Assembly: GCF_021531975.1 (NCBI RefSeq)
Contig: NZ_JAFBIY010000005.1
Coordinates: 62,001 to 126,000, forward strand
Source of the DNA: Faecalicatena contorta
GTDB lineage: Bacteria; Bacillota; Clostridia; Lachnospirales; Lachnospiraceae
Direction: 5' to 3'
DNA: 64,000 nucleotides
Shown here: positions 42,965-52,028 of the stretch, piece after piece
Layout: every line of letters starts with the position of its first letter
Position numbering within the stretch: position 1 is the stretch's first letter
Notes under the pieces: model-generated
The model's input: the letters and a program-made list of their open reading frames with translations, nothing else
Databases searched by the model: none
Told to the model about the DNA's origin: nothing
Position numbers and translations under genes: made by a program

Positions 42965-44167
42965 ATGGATAGATATGCAAAAGAATATTATTTGATGCAT
43001 AAAGACATTCCAGTTTGTCTGATGGAAATTTCAGATGATGGCATTTTGGGGAACGTAAGACGAAATGAAGCAGCGACAGCACATTTTCCACTGGGTGGTC
43101 AGATGAACAATATGAAATTTCATGACTGGTGGCGAGATCGGGCAATACCTAAGACAAGACATGGAGCTAAAAGTGCTCTTCAGAGATTAGGTTATTCATC
43201 GACAAATAGTGCCCTGGTTAATAATCTGGCATTAAGTCTGTCGGATTGTTATTGGATAAGACCTCGAGGCGAAGCGCTGACATGGAAGGATACGAATTTA
43301 TTTACAAATGATTTTGTAGATACTTTTGGCGAAATCACCATTAATCGAGATCATATGATTGATCTTAGAAAAGAGACAAGATTTAACTGTGCCACATCTC
43401 AAGGAGAACTGCAGAAGAAATGGTGTATTGATAAAGACGGCCGTCGTTATATGATCAAGGGAAATTACGGACAGTCATATCAGCAGAGCCTGAATGAAAT
43501 ATTTGCCACCAAATTGCATGAACAGCAAGGATTTTCCCAATATACGCCTTACTCTCTGGCACGAGTACAGGTTGATGGCAACATCGAAGGTCTGGGCTGT
43601 ATGTGTTATGATTTTTGCAGTGAAAACATTGAATGTATTAGCGCCTGGGAATTATTGCAGACGATTAAAACAAAGCAGAATGAGTCTTATTACCATCCTC
43701 TGAAAAAGGTTTGTCTGGGTCTTGGAATGTCAGAGCAGGATTTTACAGACTTTATAGATTATCAGATTATGACGGATTATCTATTGACAAATACAGATAG
43801 ACATATGAATAACATTGCTATTATGAGAGATCCAGATACATTGCAGATATTGGGGTTTGCACCGATTTATGATTCCGGAAATTCCATGTTCTACAATATT
43901 CCTTACGAAAAACTGTCTCAAGTGAGAGTTGACAACATTAAGACACATTCTTTTGTTGAAAAGGAAAGTAAACTATTGCAATATGTAAGGAATCGTTCTC
44001 TTGTTAATGTTGATAAAGCAGAAATGGATTTTTCAATTTATGAAATGGATGTGGTCGAGCGTCAGATTAGAATTCCGATATTAAAAGAGCTATACGAAAA
44101 GAAACGGGAGAATTTAAGGGCTTTTCAAAAGGGTAAAGATTTATGGAAGAATAGTAAATATTTCTGA
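42965..44167 (+). CDS. HipA-like serine/threonine kinase toxin
   Basis: A 400-residue HipA/CtkA-type kinase. The N-lobe has RRYMIKGNYGQSYQQSLNEIFATKLHEQ, with the ATP-contacting Lys and helix Glu, and the catalytic segment TDYLLTNTDRHMNNIAIMRD has N-T-D-R-H at about 276-280, followed by the metal-binding DSGNSMF (D-x-G). HipA toxins phosphorylate translation factors or tRNA synthetases; the target here is unknown. There is no N-terminal HipA_N domain, resembling the shorter CtkA group. ATG 42965 chosen from GAGGTG spacing. Confidence 0.82.
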   Translation: MDRYAKEYYLMHKDIPVCLMEISDDGILGNVRRNEAATAHFPLGGQMNNMKFHDWWRDRAIPKTRHGAKSALQRLGYSSTNSALVNNLALSLSDCYWIRPRGEALTWKDTNLFTNDFVDTFGEITINRDHMIDLRKETRFNCATSQGELQKKWCIDKDGRRYMIKGNYGQSYQQSLNEIFATKLHEQQGFSQYTPYSLARVQVDGNIEGLGCMCYDFCSENIECISAWELLQTIKTKQNESYYHPLKKVCLGLGMSEQDFTDFIDYQIMTDYLLTNTDRHMNNIAIMRDPDTLQILGFAPIYDSGNSMFYNIPYEKLSQVRVDNIKTHSFVEKESKLLQYVRNRSLVNVDKAEMDFSIYEMDVVERQIRIPILKELYEKKRENLRAFQKGKDLWKNSKYF

Positions 44168-44236
44168 ACACAGATAAAATTTATGCAGAACAATTCGTAT
44201 AAACAAGATATTCGTTTTTGTTAGGGAGGTAGTGCT

Positions 44237-44440
44237 GTGAGATCAAAAAGATATGCTGTCGTAGATAAAAGCAGATGTGTAGCCTGCGGAGAATGTGCTT
44301 TATCCTGCCGGAAAAATGCGGTTTCGGTCAGATCAGGGTGCTTTGCAGCTGTTGATACAGAACATTGTGTTGGCTGTGGATTGTGCAGTAAGAACTGTCC
44401 TGCCGGATGTATTACATTAATGGAGCGGGAGGAATTATAA
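44237..44440 (+). CDS. Two-cluster 4Fe-4S ferredoxin
   Basis: A 67-residue ferredoxin with two C-x2-C-x2-C-x3-C clusters: CVACGECALSC near the N-terminus and CVGCGLCSKNC in the second half (the last Cys in each pattern completes the other cluster). It presumably transfers electrons to the membrane iron-sulfur protein encoded two bases later. The GTG start has AGGGAGG. The pair forms an operon. Confidence 0.9.
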   Translation: MRSKRYAVVDKSRCVACGECALSCRKNAVSVRSGCFAAVDTEHCVGCGLCSKNCPAGCITLMEREEL

Positions 44441-44442
44441 CG

Positions 44443-45027
44443 ATGCGTAAAAAATGGTACGATTATTTATGGATTTGGTCAATTGTATATTTTTTACTTG
44501 GATTTTTTAATATTTTGTTTGCATGGCTTGGAATGATTGATTTCTTAGTACCGCTTATATTTGCTGTTATTGGTGGAAATAAAGGGTTCTGTAATCATTA
44601 TTGTGGCAGAGGACAACTTTTCCGTAAAATCGGAAAGGACTGGAAATGCTCGCGAAACAAACCTACTCCCAGATGGCTGTCGTCAAAGTGGTTCCGATAT
44701 GGATTTTTAGTTTTCTTCCTGACCATGTTTGGGAATATAGTATTTCAGACTTATCTTGTAGGTGCCGGAGCAACATCTCTAAAGGAAGCAGTGAAGTTGT
44801 TCTGGACATTCAAAGTTCCGTGGGGCTGGGCATATTCCGCAGGAATGACTACGGACTGGATCGCGCAGTTTAGTTTTGGGTTTTACAGTCTGATGTTGAC
44901 TTCCACCTTGATTGGGTTGATCGTAATGGTTCTATATAAGCCAAGAAGCTGGTGTACCTTCTGCCCGATGGGAACGATGACACAGGGAATCTGTCAGCTG
45001 AAAAACCATGGAAAAGATGAATTGTGA
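44443..45027 (+). CDS. Membrane 4Fe-4S protein (NapH/NosR-like)
   Basis: A 194-residue protein with about four membrane helices and two cysteine motifs on the cytoplasmic side: CNHYCGRGQLF and SWCTFCPMGTMTQGIC, the pattern of NapH, NosR and RnfB-related electron-transfer membrane proteins. The start at 44443 (MRKKWYDYL) follows GGAGGAATTATAACG; the longer frame overlaps the ferredoxin. Partner oxidoreductase is unknown. Confidence 0.82.
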   Translation: MRKKWYDYLWIWSIVYFLLGFFNILFAWLGMIDFLVPLIFAVIGGNKGFCNHYCGRGQLFRKIGKDWKCSRNKPTPRWLSSKWFRYGFLVFFLTMFGNIVFQTYLVGAGATSLKEAVKLFWTFKVPWGWAYSAGMTTDWIAQFSFGFYSLMLTSTLIGLIVMVLYKPRSWCTFCPMGTMTQGICQLKNHGKDEL

Positions 45028-45040
45028 TTCAAACAAGAAT

Positions 45041-45066
45041 AGAGGGCGTAATTGCCCTCTATTTCT
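45041..45066. terminator. Bidirectional terminator
   Basis: AGAGGGC (45041-45047) with GCCCTCT (45054-45060), loop of six, then ATTTCTC on the + strand and ATTCTTGTTT on the - strand. It separates convergent genes. Confidence 0.75.
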
Positions 45067-45078
45067 CATCTATGCATA

Positions 45079-45864
45079 CTATTCTACTTTATCAAACCAG
45101 CCGTGTTCCACGCATGCTTTGTAAATACCGTCATTTACATTTGTATCTGCCACGTAATCTGCCTTTTCTTTGAGGGCGTCACAGCCATTTCCCATTGCAA
45201 CGCAGTAGAACTGCTCGTCAAACATATCCAGATCATTGTAGTCATCACCAAATACGATGACATCCTCCGGTGTGCCGCCTGCATACTCGAGCATACGCAG
45301 GATACCGGCTTTTTTAGCATCCGGCTGGAACATCAGATATTCCGGCTCGAAACGAAGGTGACCAATGGTGTCTTTCAGTGTAAGCTTCTCTTCCTCTTCA
45401 GCAGGTACGGAAATGTATAACTTATAGATCTTGTCGACATTTGCCGGATCAAATGTATCATCAACAATGTATCTGGTGGGTTCTTTACGGATACCGCACT
45501 GCTCATAGAACAGAAAATCGGATGCGTACAGATCTTTGGAGTCATCAATTGCGGCAAATACGCCGTAACCCAGTTCTTTCGCCTGGCGGTAAAGAGCCAG
45601 TGCCTTGTCATAATCAATCGGACGGTTCTCCTGCAGCTTACCGTCAAAATATATACCATGGCCACCGTTGCATACCATATTCGGGAAACCGTGTGCTGCC
45701 CGGAATGGTTCTGCCTTATATGCAGCGCGACCGGTAGCAACGGAGATAAAATGACCAGCCGCAGCAAGCTTATCCAGAGCTTCCTGTGCAGAAGGAACGA
45801 TCTGTTTGGTTGCGCGGTCGGTTAAAGTACCGTCAATATCAAAGAAAAAATATTTTTTGTTCAT
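45079..45864 (-). CDS. HAD-superfamily (Cof-type) phosphatase
   Basis: A 261-residue hydrolase of the Cof/IIB group, acting on phosphorylated sugars or cofactors. Motif I FFFDIDGTLTD (nucleophile and general acid Asp), motif II SVATGR, motif III Lys in DAKKAG and motif IV VFGDDYNDLDMF are all present. The C1/C2 cap lies between them. No operon partner. The start is preceded by GAGGTGG. Confidence 0.93.
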   Translation of the reverse strand: MNKKYFFFDIDGTLTDRATKQIVPSAQEALDKLAAAGHFISVATGRAAYKAEPFRAAHGFPNMVCNGGHGIYFDGKLQENRPIDYDKALALYRQAKELGYGVFAAIDDSKDLYASDFLFYEQCGIRKEPTRYIVDDTFDPANVDKIYKLYISVPAEEEEKLTLKDTIGHLRFEPEYLMFQPDAKKAGILRMLEYAGGTPEDVIVFGDDYNDLDMFDEQFYCVAMGNGCDALKEKADYVADTNVNDGIYKACVEHGWFDKVE

Positions 45865-45950
45865 GGTTGTCCACCTCTTTCTTTTCTCTCTAAAATCTTA
45901 TCAAAACGAAAAATCATAGTCAAATAGTTTTTTATATAATCGAAATATGG

Positions 45951-45956
45951 TATAAT
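45951..45956 (+). promoter_or_regulatory. Extended -10 (TGGTATAAT) upstream of signalling gene
   Basis: TGGTATAAT near 45948-45956 is an extended -10 element about 40 bases before the start of the multi-domain c-di-GMP gene. The upstream bases are AT-rich with a TATATAAT-like box at 45933 on either strand. No clear -35. Confidence 0.5.
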
Positions 45957-45993
45957 CTGGGATAATAAAAGTCAGAAGAGAGAGTTATATACG

Positions 45994-48567
45994 ATGAGCA
46001 AAAAGCAGATTTTAGTTGCGGAAGACAATGAGCTCAACCGGAAAATACTGGTTGAGATTTTGTCCGATCATTATACGATACTGGAGGCAGAGAATGGGGA
46101 AGTTGCATTAGATACCCTGTGTAAACACAGGAATGATATCGCGCTGATTCTTCTGGATATTCAGATGCCGGTAATGGATGGACATACGTTCCTTAAGAAG
46201 GTAAAAGAAGATCCGGAATATGCCTTGATACCGGTCATTGTAATGACGCAGGGAGACAGTGAAGAGGATGAATTATATGCCCTTTCTCATGGGGCTATGG
46301 ACTTTCTGCCAAAGCCATATCGTCCGCAGATTATTTTGCATAGAATCGCCAGTATCATTAATCTTCGTGAGACAGCAGCTATGGTAAATCAGTTTAAATA
46401 TGACCGCCTGACCGGGCTCTATAGCAAAGAGTTTTTTTATCAGCAGCTGATAGACATATTGCAGCAGAATCCTGACTGGGAATACGATATTATATGTTGT
46501 AATATTGAGAATTTCAAGTTATACAATGATGCATTTGGTATTCGCGGCGGAGATCAGCTCCTCTGTAATATTGCAAGGTATTTTCAGGACAGGACAAAAG
46601 CTACGGAGGTGCTCTGCCGTTTCCGTGCAGACCGGTTTGTATGGTTGATCAGGAGATATAATAAATACAGCGATGAAAGATTTCTTGAATTAAATCAGGA
46701 GATAACGAGTTATCTGGGTGCGGAAAATCTGAGCTTTAAATGGGGTATCTATACCATTGTGGACCGGACAATACCGGTAGAGAAGATGTGCGACCGTGCA
46801 ATGCTCGCGGTAGACAGTATAAAAGGTCAGTATCTGAGGCATTATGCGATTTATGATGAGGTGATGAGAGATAAGCTCCTGCGAGAGCAGGAAATCCTTG
46901 ATGATATGAAAGGAGCGTTAGACGGAGGACAGTTTCAGGTATATCTTCAGCCGAAGTTCAGTCTTTCTGATTACAGACTGGCAGGGGCCGAGGCTTTGGT
47001 CCGCTGGTATCATCCGCAGAAGGGATTGATGTCTCCGGGAGATTTTATCCCTTTATTTGAGAAGAACGGCTTTATTACACAGATGGATCAGTATGTGTGG
47101 GAAGAGACTTGTAAGTTCATGAGAGAATGGAAAGATAAGGGCTATCCTTGCATGCCGGTATCGGTCAATGTATCAAGAGCAGATTTTTATCATGAGAATC
47201 TGACGGATGTCCTGTTAAGTCTGATTGGAAAATATGATTTAGAGCCGGCAGATTTTCATCTGGAAATAACTGAAAGCGTGTATACGGAGAGCCCGAATCA
47301 TATTATGCGCATGGTCAGTAAGTTGCGTAATATGGGATTTGTTATTGAGCTGGATGATTTTGGAAGCGGATACTCTTCTCTTAATATGTTAAACCAGATG
47401 GAACTGGATATTGTGAAGCTGGATATGCAATTCATTCAGAGTGAAATGGCCAAACCGGAAGAACAGGGCATATTGCGGTTTATTACCGAGCTGGCTCACT
47501 GGAAGAAATTCAAAGTAGTGGCGGAGGGGATCGAGACAAAGGAAGAACTTGACAGAATCCGGAGAATCGGATGTGATTATGGACAGGGGTATTATTTTTC
47601 TAAACCACTTTGCAGGCAGGAGTTTGAAGAGAAATATAAGGGTCAGCCGACGGAGTTAGCTCAGACTGCTGAATTGCAGGATCTGGAGGGTGAGCAGAGT
47701 ATCCTGATCGTGGACAATGATCACACATATAGGGATATGCTGAAGCAGACACTGGAGAGAAATTATCAGGTGCTGACTGCAGAAGATTCCGAAAGTGTTG
47801 CGGACTGTCTTTCTAATCAGGGCAGAATGGTATCGGTCATTGTTTTGAATATGATGCATCCCGAAGGAGCACATATTTTAAAAATCCTGAATGCATATAA
47901 GAGCATGAGAAGGTTTTCCGTTTTGGCAGTCGGAGATTACGACAGTGCGTTGGAAAAGGAAGCCTTTCAGGCAGGAGCAGATGATTATACCGGCAAATCC
48001 GATGATATTTACTGTCTGCAAAAACGCATAGAGCGATTGTTGGGAATGCTGGATTCCCATGAGAAGGAAAGTCAGCTGCAGAATGAAGTGTTCCGCGATT
48101 ATCTGACCGGACTTATGAACCGGCGTGGCCTTCATGCCGCATGTCACGCACTTAGTCCGGAAGATTTCCCGCTTGCAGTGTATTTCTTCGATCTGGATAA
48201 TATGAAACAGATCAACGACCGCTTCGGGCATGAAATTGGTGACCTTGTGCTGAAACAATTTGGTGCTGTGCTCCGCGGACAAACGAGAAATACAGACATA
48301 CTGGCCAGGTATGGGGGCGACGAGTTTGTCGCAATATTAAAGAAGGTATCTTCGGAGCAGTTTGTATTGAAAAAAGGACAGGATATCTGTGATTCGTTCA
48401 GTTTGATTCAGATAGAGGATATTTCAGCAGCATGCTCAGCAGGTGTCATTCTTTGTGAAGACAAAGATAAAGTGCCGACAAAATTGCTGAAACTGGCAGA
48501 CCGGGCACTGTACCGTGCCAAATCAGAGAACAAAGGTGGATGTTGTTTGTGGAAAGAAGGAGAATAA
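45994..48567 (+). CDS. REC-GGDEF(degenerate)-EAL-REC(degenerate)-GGDEF signalling protein
   Basis: An 857-residue cyclic-di-GMP protein. Domain order: receiver 1 (residues 1-120, phospho-acceptor Asp55 in LILLDIQMP); cyclase-like domain with RFRADRF in place of RYGGDEF, so inactive; EAL phosphodiesterase with EALVRW, NVSRADF, EITES, LDDFGSGYSS and VAEGIET intact; receiver 2 with Asn where Asp is expected (VIVLNMMHP); and a C-terminal intact GGDEF (RYGGDEFVAI). It could both make and destroy c-di-GMP, with input through receiver 1. The next gene is an Hpt protein five bases downstream. Confidence 0.93.
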   Translation: MSKKQILVAEDNELNRKILVEILSDHYTILEAENGEVALDTLCKHRNDIALILLDIQMPVMDGHTFLKKVKEDPEYALIPVIVMTQGDSEEDELYALSHGAMDFLPKPYRPQIILHRIASIINLRETAAMVNQFKYDRLTGLYSKEFFYQQLIDILQQNPDWEYDIICCNIENFKLYNDAFGIRGGDQLLCNIARYFQDRTKATEVLCRFRADRFVWLIRRYNKYSDERFLELNQEITSYLGAENLSFKWGIYTIVDRTIPVEKMCDRAMLAVDSIKGQYLRHYAIYDEVMRDKLLREQEILDDMKGALDGGQFQVYLQPKFSLSDYRLAGAEALVRWYHPQKGLMSPGDFIPLFEKNGFITQMDQYVWEETCKFMREWKDKGYPCMPVSVNVSRADFYHENLTDVLLSLIGKYDLEPADFHLEITESVYTESPNHIMRMVSKLRNMGFVIELDDFGSGYSSLNMLNQMELDIVKLDMQFIQSEMAKPEEQGILRFITELAHWKKFKVVAEGIETKEELDRIRRIGCDYGQGYYFSKPLCRQEFEEKYKGQPTELAQTAELQDLEGEQSILIVDNDHTYRDMLKQTLERNYQVLTAEDSESVADCLSNQGRMVSVIVLNMMHPEGAHILKILNAYKSMRRFSVLAVGDYDSALEKEAFQAGADDYTGKSDDIYCLQKRIERLLGMLDSHEKESQLQNEVFRDYLTGLMNRRGLHAACHALSPEDFPLAVYFFDLDNMKQINDRFGHEIGDLVLKQFGAVLRGQTRNTDILARYGGDEFVAILKKVSSEQFVLKKGQDICDSFSLIQIEDISAACSAGVILCEDKDKVPTKLLKLADRALYRAKSENKGGCCLWKEGE

Positions 48568-48571
48568 GAAG

Positions 48572-48940
48572 ATGACAGTACAGGAATTGTATGCAGCAAT
48601 TGGCAATTATGAAGAGGCAAAGAAACGTTTGATGAATGATAAGCTGATTGCAAAATTCGTCGTGAAGTTTCCGGCGGATCCATCTTATGGACAATTGATG
48701 GAAGCATGGGAAAAAGAAGACAGTGATGGGATATTTAGGGCGGCGCACACGTTAAAAGGTGTCAGCGCCAACCTTGCTCTTACCAGCTTATTTGAACCGG
48801 TGGATCAGATTACAGAGGCTTACAGATCCGGTCAGGAGGAAAGACGGGCAGAGGTTGATTTGTCTGCACTGATCCGGGAGATACAGATGAAGTATCAGGA
48901 TACAGTGGGAGCAATCAGAGAGTTCGAAAAAACACTTTAA
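48572..48940 (+). CDS. Hpt phosphotransfer protein
   Basis: A 122-residue histidine phosphotransfer protein with His59 in AAHTLKGVSANL, a perfect Hpt motif. It starts five bases after the c-di-GMP gene, with GAAGGAG spacing, so the two are co-translated and it probably exchanges phosphate with receiver 1 of that protein. No histidine kinase is encoded nearby, so the donor must come from elsewhere. The C-terminal helix pair is standard. Confidence 0.92.
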   Translation: MTVQELYAAIGNYEEAKKRLMNDKLIAKFVVKFPADPSYGQLMEAWEKEDSDGIFRAAHTLKGVSANLALTSLFEPVDQITEAYRSGQEERRAEVDLSALIREIQMKYQDTVGAIREFEKTL

Positions 48941-48961
48941 ATGTCATAACAGGTGATTATT

Positions 48962-49492
48962 GTGAATAAACGAAGATTTAGGAAATATGACGGTAAGAAG
49001 TATGGATGGTTCATGGATATGAAGAAATTCTGCATATTGCTTGTTGCAATATTTCTTATTTTCCAGCTTCTTATCGGGGTCTCTTTCGTAAAGGGAGATT
49101 CGATGGAGCCAACATTGCAAAATGGAGAAATGGTATTTTACAGGAGATTTGGCTCTACATATGAAAAGGGAGACGTTGTATCCGTACGTGTTCCGGCAGG
49201 AGAATATTATGTGAAGCGTGTGATCGCGGTTGAAGGTGACACGGTAGATATCAGAAATGGAAATGTGTATGTAAATGGAACCCTTCTGGATGAGCCATAT
49301 GCAGCAGGCGAGACCTTTGAGCAGGAAGGAACGGTCATATACCCATACACATTGCAGGAAGACCAGATATTTGTACTCGGTGATAACCGGGAGGTATCGA
49401 TGGACTCCCGGACCTTTGGCGCAGTCAGTAAGCGACAGATCAAGGGAAAGCTTCTGTTCTATGCAGGCAGATACTATATCCGGAAAATATAA
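48962..49492 (+). CDS. lepB: Signal peptidase I
   Basis: Membrane serine protease cleaving secretory signal peptides. One N-terminal membrane helix (FCILLVAIFLIFQLLIGV), then catalytic Ser47 in KGDSMEPTL and Lys85 in YYVKRVIAVEGD, followed by the conserved LGDNREVSMDSR box. GTG 48962 is preferred with AGGTG upstream; GTG 48953 is an alternative. Its stop codon lies in a long palindrome shared with the convergent pilT gene. It may serve the pilin-like proteins, though prepilins need a different peptidase. Confidence 0.92.
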   Translation: MNKRRFRKYDGKKYGWFMDMKKFCILLVAIFLIFQLLIGVSFVKGDSMEPTLQNGEMVFYRRFGSTYEKGDVVSVRVPAGEYYVKRVIAVEGDTVDIRNGNVYVNGTLLDEPYAAGETFEQEGTVIYPYTLQEDQIFVLGDNREVSMDSRTFGAVSKRQIKGKLLFYAGRYYIRKI

Positions 49493-49540
49493 AATTGGGG
49501 ACGGGGTTTTTTTCAAAAAACCCCGTCCCCAATTTTATAT
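49487..49540. terminator. 26-bp perfect palindrome, bidirectional terminator
   Basis: Left arm 49487-49512 and right arm 49515-49540 are exactly complementary around a TC loop. Each arm has a G-rich block (GGGGACGGGG) flanked by a T-run or A-run, giving a strong hairpin with T-run in both directions. The outermost bases encode the stop codons of both lepB and pilT, which end in the same Ile-stop. Confidence 0.92.
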
Positions 49541-50602
49541 TTTCTTTCCGAGCATCTCTGGATTTGTTGCGTATTTTAATGCTGTATCCTTCGTGATCTT
49601 TCCTTCTTTATACAGACCCAGAAGGCTGTTGTCCATGGAGATCATGTCATCTTTGGCAGATGAATAGATCAGTCCTTCGATCTGATGTACCTTATTGTCG
49701 CGGATCATATTTCGGATCGCCGGTGTGACAGTCATGATCTCCAGAGCCGGAATGACGGTTCCGTCAGTGGTCGGTACAAGCTGCTGTGAAACAACGGCGG
49801 TAAGCACCATGGAAAGCTGCACGGCGATCTGTCTCTGCTGATTGGCCGGGAAGACATCAATGATGCGGTCTATCGTGTTGGCCGCTCCGATCGTATGCAG
49901 GGTAGACAGAAGCAGGTGGCCGGTCTCTGCGGCTGTCATGGCGACATTGATGGTCTCGTAGTCACGCATTTCTCCAAGGAGGATGACATCCGGGCTCTGT
50001 CTTAATGCTGCACGAAGCGCGGTTACATAGCTTCCGGTATCAATATGGATCTCGCGCTGGCTTACGATACTGTGCCCATGATGATGCAGGAATTCCAGCG
50101 GATCTTCCAGCGTAATAATATGCTTTTCCTGTGTCTTATTAATCTGGTCGATCATGCAGGCAAGAGTGGTAGATTTACCGCTTCCGGCAGGGCCGGTCAC
50201 AAGGATCATGCCCTTTCCCGCATCTGCCAGATGGATCACATGCTCCGGAATACCAAGCGTTGCGTAATCCGGGAGCTGGAAGGTAATAATACGTATGACG
50301 GCAGACAGTGCACCTCTTTGCTTATATGCACTTACACGGAAGCGTGACATTCCCGGGATGGCAAATGAGAAATCGTCATCACCGTTACATAGAAGCTGCT
50401 CCATGTTACGTTCTCCTGCCAGCTCATAGATATCCTTCAGTAAGCTTTCCGTATGGCCGGGCTTTAGGATATCTTCATTGATCCTGCCGATGACTCCGTT
50501 CTTACGGAAAGAAACCGGAAGCCCTGCAACGATGAAAACATCGGAAGCCTGTTCTTCAATTGCCTGTTGTAGAATGGATCGTAAATTCATATCAAGACTC
50601 AT
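49535..50602 (-). CDS. pilT: Type IV pilus retraction ATPase PilT
   Basis: A 355-residue secretion ATPase. Walker A GPAGSGKST at 137-145, Asp-box LEDPLEF, Walker B VILLGEMRDYET, His-box GHLLLSTLHT and the PilT-type Arg-finger region are present, matching PilT rather than PilB (no N1 domain, length about 350). It powers pilus retraction, i.e. twitching and DNA uptake. It is the last gene of the - strand pilus operon. No PilB, pilin, prepilin peptidase or PilMNO gene is in this segment. Confidence 0.92.
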   Translation of the reverse strand: MSLDMNLRSILQQAIEEQASDVFIVAGLPVSFRKNGVIGRINEDILKPGHTESLLKDIYELAGERNMEQLLCNGDDDFSFAIPGMSRFRVSAYKQRGALSAVIRIITFQLPDYATLGIPEHVIHLADAGKGMILVTGPAGSGKSTTLACMIDQINKTQEKHIITLEDPLEFLHHHGHSIVSQREIHIDTGSYVTALRAALRQSPDVILLGEMRDYETINVAMTAAETGHLLLSTLHTIGAANTIDRIIDVFPANQQRQIAVQLSMVLTAVVSQQLVPTTDGTVIPALEIMTVTPAIRNMIRDNKVHQIEGLIYSSAKDDMISMDNSLLGLYKEGKITKDTALKYATNPEMLGKKI

Positions 50603-50605
50603 AAG

Positions 50606-51058
50606 TTACTCCTTTGCTTTTTCAATCTGCCATGTCTGTATCTCATAATAATGATCGTGTTCCCGGGGATCTGTAACCTTAAGCTTTACAGACAGTACCT
50701 GTGATTCGCCGGAAGGAATCTCATAAGAGATGAAATGGGAACCACTTTCTTCAGAAAAGGTTATATCTCCTTCCCCTTTCAGCGCCTCCGTAAGTGCAGG
50801 GATGTATTTCTCTTCACCGACGGACCGGTACGTCTCGTCCATGATGCCATCCAGCCTTGCCAGAACTACTTCTGCTTCAGAGGAAGCACTGTAATAGTCG
50901 GTGCGGTGCTCTGCCATCTTCCTGCTGAGGGAATAATCACTCCTGGCACTGGATAATGAGAGCAGTGCAAATGTAGTGAGGCACAATACGAGAAAAACGA
51001 CCAGCAGGGAGGATAATCCGATATTTACAAAGGAAACCGTCTTCTTATCTTTCTTCAT
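50606..51058 (-). CDS. Type IV pilus-associated membrane protein
   Basis: A 150-residue protein with one N-terminal membrane helix (FVNIGLSSLLVVFLVLCLTTFALL) followed by SLSSARSDY, similar in layout to PilX/minor-pilin type assembly proteins, and an extracellular domain ending in EHDHYYEIQTWQIEKAKE. No prepilin cleavage site is clear. It overlaps the preceding gene by 14 bases. ATG 51058 has GGAGGAC. Confidence 0.6.
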   Translation of the reverse strand: MKKDKKTVSFVNIGLSSLLVVFLVLCLTTFALLSLSSARSDYSLSRKMAEHRTDYYSASSEAEVVLARLDGIMDETYRSVGEEKYIPALTEALKGEGDITFSEESGSHFISYEIPSGESQVLSVKLKVTDPREHDHYYEIQTWQIEKAKE

Positions 51059-51512
51059 GGGCAGTCCTCCTTGCAATGTGATGCTGTGTCTGAAGCTGAT
51101 AGATTACGGAAGAATCGGATGATTTTATAACATTCATATCTGCCGTAAGCATATCGTCAGTTTCATCCAGTGATAACACGATCTCATAAATGTGTTCCGA
51201 TGCGGAACATTCTGCAAAGTCATCGTCAAAATATAAGACCGGCTCTCCAGAATCTGTTTCTCCATAATGATCGGGATATTCCTGCGCGATCAGCTGCTCT
51301 GCGGAAGAGAGACTGTCGGAAGTTCTTAATATCTCTGCGATCGTCGAGCACTCGTTTACCGCCTGTGTCAGTACCTGTGATTCCTGACTGAGGAGATGGG
51401 ATTTCACAAAGAACTGCACGCAAACAGCACTGGTAATCGAGAAAAATAAGATGGCCAGTATCAGTTCCATTAGAAACAAGCTGGATGATTGTGCCCTATT
51501 TTTACGTAGCAT
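51045..51512 (-). CDS. Minor pseudopilin-like protein
   Basis: A 155-residue protein whose N-terminus, basic residues then SSLFLMELILAILFFSITSAVCVQFF, resembles a type IV prepilin helix with a Glu (MELILA) five residues into the hydrophobic stretch. Extracellular remainder contains a Cys pair region and acidic loops. It is likely a minor pilin (PilV-like). The helix lacks the classical Gly-Phe cleavage site, so processing is uncertain. Confidence 0.65.
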   Translation of the reverse strand: MLRKNRAQSSSLFLMELILAILFFSITSAVCVQFFVKSHLLSQESQVLTQAVNECSTIAEILRTSDSLSSAEQLIAQEYPDHYGETDSGEPVLYFDDDFAECSASEHIYEIVLSLDETDDMLTADMNVIKSSDSSVIYQLQTQHHIARRTAHEER

Positions 51513-51543
51513 AAGAAATAAAATCCTTTCATTAATAATCTAT

Positions 51544-52026
51544 TTATTGACTTCTCAGACCGACAATTACCGATGCAGTTCTGTCGTTCTTATCCACACA
51601 CTGAAACTTCAGAAGCTGGTCGTTCACTAGCTCGATCGAAAAGTCCTTTACCTGCAGTATGGCTTTTCCGTCGGAAGCAGTCGCGTTGGCTCCGTCTTTG
51701 ATAAACAATTCCTTCAGTTCATTTTCATAAGCATATATATAAGTGTAGTAGTTTTCATCGTTGTACGTCTGCTGAAGCACAAGTGCATCACAGCCGTCGA
51801 AGGTTCCCAGAGATACCATCCCTTTCGTATCGTTCTGGTGTATTTTCTCTGTAATATAAGAAAGAGAAGTCCTTGCCGTGTCATTGAGCGCCGAGTCCTC
51901 GGTCGTAGACTGGTAGATACCTGCCGCAAGAAGCACTACGGTCAGCGAAGATAAAGCAAAGACAAAGAACAATGCAACAGGAAAAAGGAAATCTATCATA
52001 TGTTTGTGTTTTGTCTGTAACCGCAT
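51544..52026 (-). CDS. Pilus-operon membrane protein (DUF4860-like)
   Basis: A 160-residue protein with an N-terminal helix (FLFPVALFFVFALSSLTVVLLAAGIY) and an extracellular beta-rich domain (NYYTYIYAYENELKELF, AILQVKDFSIELVN). It resembles the DUF4860 proteins of clostridial type IV pilus operons; this family call is tentative. AAGGAGGAG precedes the ATG. It lies two bases from the next pilus gene. Confidence 0.6.
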   Translation of the reverse strand: MRLQTKHKHMIDFLFPVALFFVFALSSLTVVLLAAGIYQSTTEDSALNDTARTSLSYITEKIHQNDTKGMVSLGTFDGCDALVLQQTYNDENYYTYIYAYENELKELFIKDGANATASDGKAILQVKDFSIELVNDQLLKFQCVDKNDRTASVIVGLRSQ

Positions 52027-52028
52027 AC

